From NCBI GenBank assembly GCA_949318235.1, contig OX439134.1:25962308-26026307 (forward strand): DNA of 64,000 bases. The letters run 5' to 3'. Origin of the DNA: Ecdyonurus torrentis (taxonomy: Eukaryota; Arthropoda; Insecta; Ephemeroptera; Heptageniidae). The position numbers and the translations under genes were made by a program. This document shows, one piece after another, positions 41,212-53,346 of the stretch. How positions within the stretch are numbered: position 1 is the first letter of the stretch; the number at the start of each line of letters is the position of its first letter. The notes under the pieces were generated by a model. It saw only the letters and a program-made list of their open reading frames with translations. It did no database searches and was not told the DNA's origin.

Positions 41212-42066
41212 CACACTACTCGACTCTACTCGTGCTCCAGCTCATCTCACTCAAAGAAATCATCGCGGCGGGCAGGAGCTATACTGTTCGCCAGAAGGGA
41301 AAAGACCGAGCAGCGGCCAGGCAGCGGCAGCGGCGCGAGAGCAAAAGGAGCAAACCCAGGGGGAGGGGAGGGGAGGGGAGGTCAAAGCTAGAAGCAGGCT
41401 AGTAGGCTAGAAGCAACCACCTCTGCCCGCCTCTGCCTGTGCACGGGTTTATGTTGATCGGCAACTGCGGTACACGATAATTACTTATCCAAGCGATTCA
41501 TGTTCAAGTGCGGTGCAGCGCAGCTTTAAATTTTGTGTTTTTCTTCTTCTTCATTTCTTTAAATTACTCTAATTACTTTTAGATAACAAGTGCATTCGTA
41601 AAGAAATAAATTTAGTTTAGTTTTTATTGTGTGCAAACGTTTTTGTATCGGCAAAAACAAAAAATAAAAAATTTCTCATGAAAAAGTTTCAAACTTTTTC
41701 GCGGCATATTGCAGAATGACCCAGTCGGGCTGTGACGTCATATACAGGAGCCGCCATTACAGGGAAATCAAAAATGAGCAAAATAAATTAGAAATCAACG
41801 ACTGAGGCCCAATCAATGTTGATTTTCAGGTATGTTTGGATATCAACTATCAGTACACAACAATTTTGCTATGTTTTCTATGCCTTTAAGTAGGCAACTT
41901 TAGGAATTTATGACGTCATGCTCGAATTCCGGATCTACTGAATTCCGGGTTGCCTACTTTACAAATTTTGTACCTAGTTTTTGAGAGCACTGAAAGAACA
42001 TTATAATGTATATCATTCAGAGGCTTTTTTTTTTTTTTTTTTTTTTTGAGGCTAGTATCTCTTTAA

Positions 42067-42232
42067 TGTTTTTTGAGTAACAAGATCATGCATAACAACA
42101 AAAACAACATCACAAATTGAAGTGAAACTTGAAATAAATTATAATAGCTTTGTAACCAACGAATTTTAAAAGTAATTATTCCAGTGTTATATAGATTTAG
42201 TAACCACGCACAAAGAAAAAAGATGCTTACTA

Positions 42233-42283
<51 letters not shown>

Positions 42284-42709
42284 AAGAGTCATTACGTCAT
42301 TAGTTATTACAAAAATTTAATCGGGGAGTTTTAAATTGAGTTACCTACTTCATTAACTTACTTTGGAGGTAATATTGAGTTGATTGAGAGACTAAACATT
42401 TATTTTGCTAGCAAGGCGAGCGAAAGAGCGATAGAAACTGCTTTGTTTATTTGTTGTTTTATTCTCACCTTTGATCACGATGGAGAGTAAAAATAACTTT
42501 ACCGCTCACCACGTTGAGGTGATTGAAATATACGTGAGTGGTCCATAGCGTTGAGAGAAGATATCAACAAAAACTTTTACTGATACATTTGTTTGTTTGT
42601 CTACTTTAAATTCCTGCAACCAAGAATTTTTATTATTACCTTTTTTTTTTATCAATAATAAAATTTAAAGATAAAAATAAACTTGCAGATATTGGATGTT
42701 AGAAGTTCA

Positions 42710-42747
<38 letters not shown>

Positions 42748-43414
42748 AAAATTTGAATTGCATTAACTTTAAAAACATGTTATATAAATAAATGATGTTG
42801 CGTATACAATGGATTTAATACAAAGCTTTTATATTTATAATTTTTACTGCTGCAAATTTATAGGGATTATTTGTGATTTAAAAAGTGGGGCAAATTGACT
42901 TTGTTATGCAGCTTTATAGTTGAGACAAAATATTATATATTTAACTCAAAGCGTGTCACTATTTTCCGTCTAAAATTGCTTTAAAAAATATCTTAACAAT
43001 TTCATGAAAGTGATCATAGCAATACTGTTCACAATTTCTGCTCCTCCCCCCGTTTTAAAGACGCCACCCATTTAAATAACCTAAAATAATTGTTATTATT
43101 TCAAATATATAAAGTTTTATTAATGTTTTTTTTATGAATTGGAACATAATGGGGTTTGCGAGAATACCTAATAGGATAGCATAAAAATAATTAAATTAAA
43201 ATATAAACAAAAGTTTAATTTCTATATAATACTTTCAATTAATAATAAAAAGTGTATAATGTTGGCAAATCAAAATTAGCATAATGTATTGTTTTAATAC
43301 AAATATTATATAATTGCCAAAGCATTCAAAAGTCATATTAAGTATAAAATACCTTTTGTGTTATCTCATTCAAGCATAAATTATAAACATTAATATCATA
43401 TATATTTATAAATG

Positions 43415-43482
<68 letters not shown>

Positions 43483-43631
43483 AAATAGTTAACAAACAAT
43501 ATGAATTATAACAAAATACTATTATACACAATATTTGAATATGAAATAATTTCGTGCATGAGTCATGCTGGTCACAGTTATAAATGTTAATTTATTAGTC
43601 CATGGATTTATGATTATTGTAGATACTCGCA

Positions 43632-43634
<3 letters not shown>
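42067..43634. other. AT-rich non-coding stretch with homopolymers
   Basis: A41 at 42240-42280, T32 at 42712-42743, and an AT array of 32 units at 43416-43479. No gene. Confidence 0.6.
43416..43479. repeat. (AT)32 microsatellite
   Basis: Uninterrupted AT array. Confidence 0.97.
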
Positions 43635-43670
<36 letters not shown>

Positions 43671-43680
43671 CAGGTATCAA
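43635..43680 (+). other. (TC)17 array ending in a splice-like TGGCAG|GTATCA
   Basis: A 34-bp TC array is followed by TGGCAG and immediately by GTATCAAC. The microsatellite would form an ideal pyrimidine tract, and the junction (43673/43674) resembles a ratchet site with a weaker donor than those at 11564 and 38606. Function is speculative. Confidence 0.2.
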
Positions 43681-44682
43681 CACTTTTGCCATTATCTTTT
43701 AAATTTATTACCATAGTGTTAACATTTACATTATATTTTACTAAATTAAAAAAAATGTATAATACTATATTCAGTTCATTGTTCTGTATAGCTTACAAGT
43801 AATTTTTAATTTCATTATTATAAAAGTAATACAAATTCTATACGTATAATTGCAATTACAAAAATTTAGTGAGTTTAAAGGTATAGCTTAAATTATAATC
43901 CCTTTGTATATATAAACATTACATGGTATAAAATTTATAGCATGGCTTTAGCGTGTGTGAAAAATGTATAACAGTGAAACCCACAGATTTTAGACAGATT
44001 AAAAACAATGAGTGTGAAATAAAATTGAAATTTAAAGGACAGATTTGGTGACTCGATAAATCTGCATACTGAATTATCTCGTCAGTCTGTTTTTGTTTAA
44101 TCAATCTGCATTTCAATGCTAGGATTTAAAAAATTATTTTTTTTGGCCAAAATACATCTATTTTTTGTTTTTATAAATATATTACAATACAAGCTAATAA
44201 AGTTCTAAAGTTTAAAACATTTCCTGTAATATAGAAGACCACAAATTATTTGAGGGGCAATTTTATGGTATATTTTCTAAAAATGAGCATTGACCTACAT
44301 CCCTGTTTCAAATATTAAAATAAATAAATAAATATCACCTTGAAAATATTGTAAATAAATTCTCATTCTAACGAATAATTATATTTATACTATATAACAT
44401 TAAAAAAAATTCTTTAGGTTTTGCCATAAATATTACAAGTAATGACACCATGTATTACCCATAATAACAATAAAATTGTATGATTAATTCTGGCATTCAA
44501 TACTCAATATAATTAAAAGAAAAAAAAAAACTTTTTCCTGTGGAAAATTATAAGAGCAGAACTTGGGACACGAACTGTACTAGATTCTTACAATCTTTCA
44601 TCTAAAATATATAATTAGCCAATTTAGTTTGCTATGTGTATAGAACCATTATTGTAAGAACAGAGTGGTTTTCTACTTATTT

Positions 44683-44788
<106 letters not shown>

Positions 44789-45053
44789 AAATAATAAAAT
44801 AAGTTCATTCCACTTTCTTTTTAAAAAAATATTGATATTGACGACAGAGATACATTATTACATACGTTTGTAATCACAATGATATTGCGAACGCGACATG
44901 CTAAAAAGAGAACCGCACAGTGCTTTTATGATTAGTATTGAAATAGTTGTGACATATTTTATCCTTGCATTTTATTATATTTATAGAAATATAAAATATA
45001 AGTATACATATAAAAAAAATTATGACACATTTCTATTACATACTTTCCATGAA

Positions 45054-45056
<3 letters not shown>

Positions 45057-45122
<66 letters not shown>
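45057..45122. repeat. (AT)33 microsatellite
   Basis: Uninterrupted AT array; the poly-Ile/Tyr frames over it are artefacts. Confidence 0.97.
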
Positions 45123-45125
<3 letters not shown>

Positions 45126-46619
45126 ATTTAGTTTTGCTGCAATTATTTAATAATAACACGTTTCACGATAGTTGCTTCTTCTTGTATAACTCTATAGATA
45201 CAACTTTACATTTATTTATTAAATAATAATGAACTTTGAAAATATACATACATAGGGCTTTTTAGCCATATTACATGAACCTTTGGCTATACAGTATAAC
45301 ATGTATTCGATAAAATTTAAAGAAATATTATTAAAAATTATCAATATAAAAAGCAATTTAATAAGGTAGTGCTATTTTGAAAATTCTCGATTTACTTATT
45401 ATGAAATAATTTAAAATGATACAAATTACCATACTATGAATAATGATACATTTTTTAAATTGCTGTTATGTTACAATTTATCGGAAGATAAAAAAAATCT
45501 TCTTTTACTTCTTTCTTTCTTTTTCTTCTTCAAATAAATCGTTCAGATTAAATCTTCAAAATCTTCTTAATAACATTTCTTTATATTTATATATTTCTCT
45601 ATTTATTTCACTTTTGATGGATTAAATTATATAATACAGATATTTTCTATGAAAATTTAGGACTAGTTTTAATCACGTACAGTATAATCTATAATTTTAT
45701 TGCAATACACATTAACATTACTGTGCCCTAGCATAATTTATACAATACAAGTACAAATAATGTTTTTGTTTTATTTTTTTTCATTATTTTAATGCTCTGT
45801 TCCAACAATGTATTTACAATTATACATATTGTTGCAGCTATAAATTACCACTGTTAACTGCTGTGTTATCACCCCCCCCCCCCACTACTCCCCCTCCCTT
45901 CATCAACAATATTATTAAACAAAGTTGGAATGGCAATACATCAACCTGCGAAACACGACTCAACACTTTTTTTTTAATTAACAACTTAATATCTGAATTA
46001 TTTGTAAACAAAATATGCAACTATAATGAAGTAATTTTTACTGTCGTGCTAATATATATATATTTTTTTTACTTTATTTGTTTTTTAAATGATCGAGTAT
46101 AATGGGTTTTTATTTTAAAACAAATTTATATTTAATTAAATTTACGTTGATTTTTGTAATGTTATTTTATATTTTTGTTTATTATGTATAAATCGCTTTT
46201 TAGTTTTTTTTTTTTATGTATATAAAATTAAATTCTTTGTCAATATATTTATACACCAAGTATGTTAATTATTTGTTAAAATGTTTCACCTACTTTTTTA
46301 AATATATTTTGTATTTTAAAGCCTTTTACAACTTACGATAATTGATAATTTAAAATAAAAGCGCAAAAAAACATACACATTTTTTTAAAAATTTATTGTT
46401 ATTGTTAAATATTTATAATTTAATTGCGAATTCAATAAATTATACATTTTTTAAATATTTTATAATATTTATTAAATGGTTTTAATTTCCAATAGAAAAA
46501 TCAAATTATAAATACTAAAAAAATATATAAGTTTGAAAGATATTCACCAGAATAAAAAAACAATGATGCTTTTTATTAAAAACAAAAAAGTATGAACTTA
46601 TTATCCCAAAATCCGTTTT

Positions 46620-46760
46620 TAGCGCCTTGTTAAGGCGTAGGAGGTTTTTACTTATGCAACCAGATTAACATTTTCTATTGAATTCAGCCTGGAAAAAATC
46701 TCACAAATTGTATATTTTGCGTATAGTTGTCTGGTATCAATTTCAGAGGTCCCGTTAGTA
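46620..46760. mobile_element. MITE relic (family of 1182-1357)
   Basis: ACTTATGCAACCAGATTAAC followed by ATTTTCTATTGAAT (46650-46683) matches 1182-1216. Further on, TTTCAGAGGTCCCGTTA matches TTTCAGAGCTCCCATTT near 1337. It also resembles the interior of the TTAA MITE at 2072-2412. Termini not resolved. Confidence 0.5.
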
Positions 46761-47224
46761 CGTGTGTAATGCATTAAAAGAACTAATTATCATAGGCTTG
46801 TAATATGTCGTTAATGAATGAAAAATAGTATAAAAAAGGACAAATAAAAAATTATTAACATTTTTTAAAAAAATATTCAATGCACATAATAAAATGCTTT
46901 TGTTTAACTGGTGTGCTATTAAATAAATATAAACTAAGTAATAAAATCCCTATGTATTTAAAGTGTATACAGTAAATTGTATAGTTTGTACTTTGTATGT
47001 CGTATGCTAATAAGTACAGATATTATTGCAAGTAATATAAAAATGTAACAAATCTTCATCCCCTCTTATATACATGCAAGCAATTTGACTGAAACATTTT
47101 TTTAAACCCTCTTTTGTCTGTGAATTAAATATATAGAAAAAAATGAAAAACGAATTGCGAGGGACAGCTTACATGCAAATCTACCTTCTCTTGCCGTGAG
47201 CACTGGCTACATTTTTTTAATTAC

Positions 47225-47228
<4 letters not shown>

Positions 47229-47289
<61 letters not shown>
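47229..47289. repeat. (GA)30 microsatellite
   Basis: Uninterrupted GA array. Confidence 0.97.
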
Positions 47290-47290
<1 letters not shown>

Positions 47291-48226
47291 AGTGCTAACT
47301 AGATTGAAATAAGCCCCTTTTTGTCCACCCTAATACTACAAACATTTAAAAAGATTTTTATATTAAAATTGACAAAAAATAAAAATGTACGATTTAAATA
47401 TTTAAAAAAAATGTGTTCTTTTTTTAACGTATGTATTTTAATATGCTGTAGTAAAAAAGTAATTAATATTTTATAATATACCTTTTTTTGAAATATTGGA
47501 TTTTAAACTTCGTAAATCGTTTTGCGTTTAAATTAAAAGAAGGGCTTGAATAATAATAATAAAAAAAGGTAAAATTTTTCATACAACTAACATGAAATTT
47601 TATATCTTTTAACTGGATGAAAAGTAATTACTTTTTTTTTCTATACAATTCTGGCAACTGCTATAAGTCTAAAAAATTATTTTATCATATATATTTTTTT
47701 ACTATATGTTTAAAACAAATTTTACCACAGGCTTACGTAAATAATATTTAAAATTTTATGTATAAAATTGCGTAATTTAATTTTTACAGTTCATACATAC
47801 TCTTCAGATCATAAAAATGAAAGTTAAGTAGTTACTAAAATTATCAGACTAACAGGTTAATACTTACTACATAAAGGTTCAATATTAAAGTGAATATACC
47901 GCGACATAACTCCTTAGAGGCAATGATGACAAATTAATTAGTCGACGTGCTAATTACTCCTCTTTCCCCCTTATAGTAAACACAATAATGCAAATTTTCT
48001 CCTTCAAGAGATTTCAATAAAGTTTACATGTAACGTTCAATTTCTTTGAAAATTGACAAAATCAGCTAAATATGAAATTTTACAATATTAATTATAACGC
48101 TAACATATTAAATTTTGAATTAATATAAAATCAATTTATCAACAGTTCTGGTGCATTTTATTTTTATTTTGTTTCAAGTTACCCCCTCTTTTGCATATCG
48201 TAAATAAAATGTGAGTTAATTTTGAA

Positions 48227-48439
48227 CAAAACTACAGGGGTTTGGAACCGGACCCGGACCGGGTTCCGGCCAAAACCCTATATTTTGGGCGGGTCTTTCG
48301 GACCCGGCTCCGCGGACCCCCCAAAAAAATTAAAGCGTCCGGACCCGGCTCCGCGGACCCGACAATTTTTTGTCAGGTCCCGAACCCGTTTCTGCGGACC
48401 CGATAATTTTTGTGACGGGTCCGAACCCCTGCAAAATTA
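48227..48439. mobile_element. GC-rich hAT-like MITE, 197 bp
   Basis: The element (48235-48431) begins CAGGGGTTTGGAACCGGACC and its reversed right end is CAGGGGTTCGGACCCGTC, a CAGGGGT-type TIR typical of hAT elements. The flanks are CAAAACTA and CAAAATTA, an 8-bp target duplication with one mismatch. The interior repeats CGGACCCGGCTCCGCGGACC-like units, giving an island of very high GC in an AT-rich region. The 76-residue frame across it is not a gene. Confidence 0.8.
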
Positions 48440-51400
48440 TGCTTGTTTCTAAATAAGGGTTACATTAACCAGATGATGGTTATAGAAAAAAAAATGTAAC
48501 GATAAATTGAATGTTTCGAGTTTCAATTAACTTTGAGTTACATGTTACCTGAGAACTCATATAAGATATTAAGTTACGATACATCGAGAGTTATATCTTA
48601 AAATGCCAATTATAATTGAGTTACTGGTGCACTTGGTTAAAAGTTATAGTATATATTAAAGGAGGAAAGGATATACTGCACATTTAATATGAAAAAAATT
48701 GGATAGTTTTATTTTCTCACAAAAAAAACATTAATTAAATTAATATCCAATAGATATTGACTAATTGAAAGCATGAATAATAATGAGCTATAATTAATTA
48801 AAATTTATATTTACTCAATTTATCATGATAAACGGTACACCATTCTATGAACAAAATTTTAAATATACTTATGAAAGGAATTCTAAATATAAGAAAATAT
48901 ATTCATAAACAAAATTGAATTTTGAGGTTAAATGAAAGTCATTTCAATTAATTTGTGCAAAACAAGCAGTTTATCAAAATTATATGAATAATAATAAACG
49001 ATTTTTAGAAACCTTGATGTATATACTTAACATATTAATTTGCTTTCCAGAGATTAAATATAAAGTAAAAACAAGATTTTATCAAAATGTATTTTTTCCA
49101 TATTTTTGGATTTACTTAATTTATTGTATCATAAAATTTATAAAATAACAATTACTTGTGTGAAGATTTTAAGATTAAATATAAAGGTTGCTTTTATAAT
49201 GAAAATCAATTAGTATTTTTTATGTGGACAAACATGATACAGAAAATTGAGCTTAAAATTGACATATGAAGTATACTGTATTTGTTGAAATTTAATAGTT
49301 TTATCACAAAAGTTAGGCAAATTTGCATAATTATTTCAGGATAAATCATCATTATTCGTATATAGGATTCAGATAACATAATGGAAGCACCAAATTAATA
49401 TGAATAATAATATAATTTTTGTTCCGCATAATATACGAACAAATTTTAAGATAATTTTACTCTACTTTGTATTAAAATAGAACGTGAAGAAAATATGTAT
49501 TTGAAAAGAAATAAAAAAAAAGTCTCTAACCTCCCTCTCCCTGAAGCCACCTGTGTTCCCCACTGATTTGCTTATGTTCCCCCAGGAGTACAAAATAAAC
49601 TTAGAAAGAAGAGAAAAAAAAAAAAAAAAAAAAAAAAAACGCGAGAAAAGACAAACTTGTGCATTAAACACGAGGAACAGTTTGTTTATTTCTTTGAATT
49701 TTGCATGAGAATCTTTCTGCATCAAAATCTTGAGTTTTTCATTTTTTTTTTTTTTTTTATATAACAAAAACTTTTCTCTATACATAATAATGAGCAACAA
49801 CAACTTCTTTTTTTTCGTCAATTTTTTCCTCCGTCAAAATTCTGGAGCAGAGTTTCACTGATATGGTTATTCAGTGAGTATTTTGTAACTTATTTCACTT
49901 AATGTAAGAAAATTGTAAAGAATATTCAAGTATAGACAAATTATATAGAAAAAACACAACAACTTAAAATCAAATTTTTAAAGAAATTCTGATTTTCTCT
50001 CAAAAATAAAAGACAACAAAATACAAAAATCTTGATGTAGCATTAAAATGATTTAAGATGAACAACCACCTTATTTTCAAAAAGTTTATTAAAAGAGTTG
50101 TTGATTTTTTTCAGGAAATTTTTATTATATATAGAAGAATTTCTTATTTACTTTAAATTTTCAATAGGATTTTCTTAATTTCCTCTTCAAAATTTAATAT
50201 CAGAATGTAGTTGTTCATTGATAGGTACATTTTATAAGATTATACCATTGGTGCAGGTATATATTTGAAATGTTACAAAATTAATTTAAATATTATGTTT
50301 TTATGGACATGATATAAGATAAAAATTATAATGTACTATACATAATTATATTTTAAAAAGAGAGTATATTTAATGGTGTTTCATGCTTTCAACATTATAT
50401 TTTAAATGGCTTTTAGCGTGTCGTTTTATCCTCTCTCTCTCTCTCTCTCTGCAAGATAATGACTACATTAATACAATTTACCTGATGAGAAACTCGTACT
50501 AACAGAGAGGGGGGATCTCGTGCTAATTGTTACACAATTGCTCAAATTCATATATAGTATATAATGGCCTAAAATAACTTAAATATGAAAAATATATTAT
50601 TAGGAGGTGTTAAAATAACAGTACATATATTTAGTGGATCAATTATACATTTTCTTAAATTAAAACTTCTTATAGAGCGTCAATTTTTGCTACATTTTGT
50701 GACTAAAAACTACACCTACCCCTTCCCTTGCTAATAATTGAAAAGTGTTTCAAGTTTTACATTGAAATTGTATTTATAGACAAATAATCTAAAATTAACT
50801 AACAGAGAGAACATCTTAATTACTTCAAGGAAACAGAGAATGTAATGAAATTGTTATCTCAGAAGCTAATTATCAACTTTTGCTTAAGAGGTAAATTTTG
50901 AGCGACATTTTCTCGTATTAATTCCAAGTAATTGAGTTTGAGAGAGAAAATTCTCACCTCTCGTATTTTCACGGAAGAACTCAAACTTTTTTTTTTTTTT
51001 TTTTTTTTGTTGTTGCTTAGAGTGAGTTGCTTCTTTTCTTTCTCAGCAATTTTTCTTCCCTGTTTCCAAGATCTACGAAACTGGATGTACTGCATTGCAC
51101 ATTTTTGTATATTGATATATTTTTTAAAGACTATGTGTTTAATTATATAAAAAAAGAAATTCTGAGGCTCACTATTTTATCATAGTGTATATAGATTGGA
51201 CTAGTAATTTATGTTATAAAATTGTATTTATAAAATTTTCTTTTACACAAATTTGTATATATACTGTACATAGTTAGATACAATTTTCTTATACATTTCC
51301 AACAATTTATTGCCTTTAATTTACTTATATTAATTTTGTTTTGTTAGTCATATAGTTTATCAAGTATATGAATATTATATTTTCTGTAGAAATAATAAAA

Positions 51401-51484
51401 AGAAAAGAATTAATTAGTGAATTAGAAATAGAGATAAATTCAATCCAATTTAAAATAGGTTTTATTGTATTAAAAAATACATTA
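48440..51484. other. AT-rich non-coding stretch
   Basis: No gene. A and T homopolymers near 49616-49639 and 49744-49758 inflate a lysine/phenylalanine-rich frame on the - strand (49462-49821) that I do not accept. A short TC run is at 50433-50450 and a T tract near 50989-51008. Confidence 0.6.
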
Positions 51485-53035
51485 TATATGTTAGCTTCCA
51501 GAAGCGAATTCGCTCCAGAAGCGGAAAATATGGTTAGAACGCGTTGGGACCACGTATGAGGCTTCGTAACGCGAAATTCGTGTTGGGAGCATGGTAAATT
51601 TAATCCCAACGCGTTGAGATTAAGTTAAAAATTTCAACGTGACGGGATCAAATTTGAAATCTTATGACGCGTTAGGAACATGCAAAATTGTTCCCAATGC
51701 GTTGGGACCAAAATTGAAATTTCACAACGCGTTTCGGTACAATAATATAATTACGTGTATAAAATATCACCAAATAAATAAAAAACAAACAATAATTAGA
51801 GCTATATAAATATTTATAGCAAAAATTTTTAAATAAAATAAAACTATAATTTTATTTAGTAAAATAATCAAAAGCCGAAAAGGAACTTTTCTCAATTCAA
51901 AATTTTATGTATGATATGATTTAAGACTTTGCTATTATTACTTATAATATGTATTATTATTATGCATATTTATATAGGCATTGTTTGTTTTTCATCTTAT
52001 ACTTATACATTTATAATTACTTTACTTGAAATGCAAGAATACAGTATATTATACTGTATTTGTTTTGAGCAAGGTGTTGTTAAATCACACGGACGGTATA
52101 TATTGAGACACGAAAATTAAACTTACTAAACGATCTATCTGATTATTAATTATATATGACCGAAACTTTTTTATTTTTAAGTGAATACTTACGATTAAAT
52201 ATGTAAGAGCCAATGTAAAACCGTTATCCACTCACTTAATTATTTGCGCACCAACAATACACGTCAATTATTTAAATTCAAATATTTTCTTAACATATTC
52301 TATTTCCAACGACTATGGTGAAATCATAAAACATGTTTTCCGCACAGAGACGAACATTCAACTGAACGTGTATGAGAAAAAAATATATATCGGTATATTG
52401 TTATCACTGGATAAAATAAGGTAGACTTGAACTTTGAACCAATGTATGAGGAAAGTAGTCATATAGGTCATAATAGATTAATTTTGTTGGTATATGAAAT
52501 AAATACTTTTATATTTCATTATTTAAAATCAGTTTTAAAAAGGTGTGTTCTCTCTCTCTGTCCTTTTCTTCGAGAGAAGATTCGTTAGCAAATATTTGAG
52601 TTAAGAAAATTTGTTAATATTCGACTTTTGATTATTTTATTAAATAAAATGATAACTTTTTTTAAAATTTTATTATAAAAATAAAGAAATTTTATATTGC
52701 TCGATTATCGTTTGTTTTTTATTATTATTTATTATTTTTATTTATTTTGTGATGTTTTATTTAAATAATTATATTATTTTACCGAAACGCGTTGTGAAAT
52801 TTTAATTTTGGTCCCAACGCATTGGGAACAATTTTGCATGTTCCTAACGCGTCATAAGATTTCAAATTTGATCCCGTCACGTTGAAATTTTTCAACTTGA
52901 TCTCAACGCGTTGGGATTAAATTTACCATGCTCCCAACACGAATTTCGCGTTACGAAGCCTCATACGTGATCCCAACGCGTTCTGACCATATTTTCCGCT
53001 TCCGGAACGAATTCGCTTCTGGAAGCTAACATATA
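51485..53035. mobile_element. Complete foldback-type DNA transposon, ~1.55 kb
   Basis: Long inverted arms of ~400 bp start at TATATGTTAGCTTCCAGAAG (51485) and end at the mirror image (53035). The outer ~230 bp of each arm consist of degenerate repeats of AACGCGTTGGGAYC spaced about 31 bp (near 51539, 51570, 51607, 51639, 51666, 51696 and 51727; mirrored at 52790-52985). The interior (~51910-52600) is AT-rich with a core shared with 359-700. The architecture resembles Drosophila FB/Galileo foldback elements, whose inverted repeats are built of short tandem repeats. No transposase frame is seen. Confidence 0.75.
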
Positions 53036-53069
53036 CATCAAATACATATTTACATACATAATATTATAT

Positions 53070-53100
53070 AGCGCCTGTAAAGTAGGCAAATAGTCGGACA
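53070..53100 (+). mobile_element. Single arm of the AGTCGGACA foldback MITE
   Basis: AGCGCCTGTAAAGTAGGCAA followed by ATAGTCGGACA matches the arm of the element at 31806-31915. No second arm is found nearby. It begins only 35 bp after the foldback transposon ends. Confidence 0.7.
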
Positions 53101-53259
53101 ATCGAGTCGAGTTTGGAAAGCTGAAATAATATTATATCTGCGGTATATAGGAAACACTAAAATATAATACAATCCCTTGTCATTTTAATGTTTTTGGTTT
53201 CTGTCTTACCTTTTACTATTCTGTGTCTTGGATTGAAATGCCATTATAGCTGCTGATGA

Positions 53260-53262
<3 letters not shown>

Positions 53263-53342
<80 letters not shown>
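53263..53342. repeat. (TC)40 microsatellite
   Basis: Uninterrupted TC array. Confidence 0.97.

Positions 53343-53346
<4 letters not shown>

Larger units (their letters stand above)
39319..41885. mobile_element. Giant palindromic TTAA element, ~2.57 kb
   Basis: It begins AGGCATAGAAAACATAGC and ends with the same sequence reversed, between TTAA copies (39315-39318, 41886-41889). The two arms (~1.1 kb each, interrupted on the right by a 301-bp MITE) are nearly identical inverted repeats meeting at ~40410-40450. From the outside in, each arm has ~190 bp shared with the foldback MITE at 25196-25509, then a GC-rich block with CTCCC runs (39640-40095, mirrored ~41220-41560), then half of a separate palindromic unit (40101-40774). 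The arm-encoded frames appear twice in mirror image and are not credible genes. Confidence 0.85.
39208..42066. mobile_element. TTAA-flanked MITE, interrupted by a large palindromic element
   Basis: Outer layer of a nest. TTAA (39208-39211) is followed by AGCAATACTGACCTCAAAAT. The right end reads GAGGCTAGTATCTCT then TTAA (42063-42066), which reversed gives AGAGATACTAGCCTC. Without the insertion the element would be ~280 bp. The left half matches 3590-3730, where the sequence runs straight from AAAAAACTTTTAT into GTAGGCAAC. That gives an approximate empty site for the inserted palindrome. It has its own small inverted repeat GTAGGCAAC / GTTGCCTAC (41890-41957). Confidence 0.75.

Noticed and set aside
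39781..41410. GC-rich mirrored frames of 63-89 residues
   Set aside because: They lie in the palindrome arms, appear twice because the arms are mirror copies, are open in several frames at once, and show small frame-changing differences between arms.
48222..48452. 76-residue frame rich in Arg/Pro
   Set aside because: It lies across the GC-rich hAT-like MITE.
49462..49821. 119-residue minus-strand frame, Lys/Phe rich
   Set aside because: It is held open by A/T homopolymers and has no recognisable motif.
51368..51559. 63-residue frame ending in the foldback arm
   Set aside because: It runs from flank into the inverted repeat and is not conserved in the mirror arm's context.
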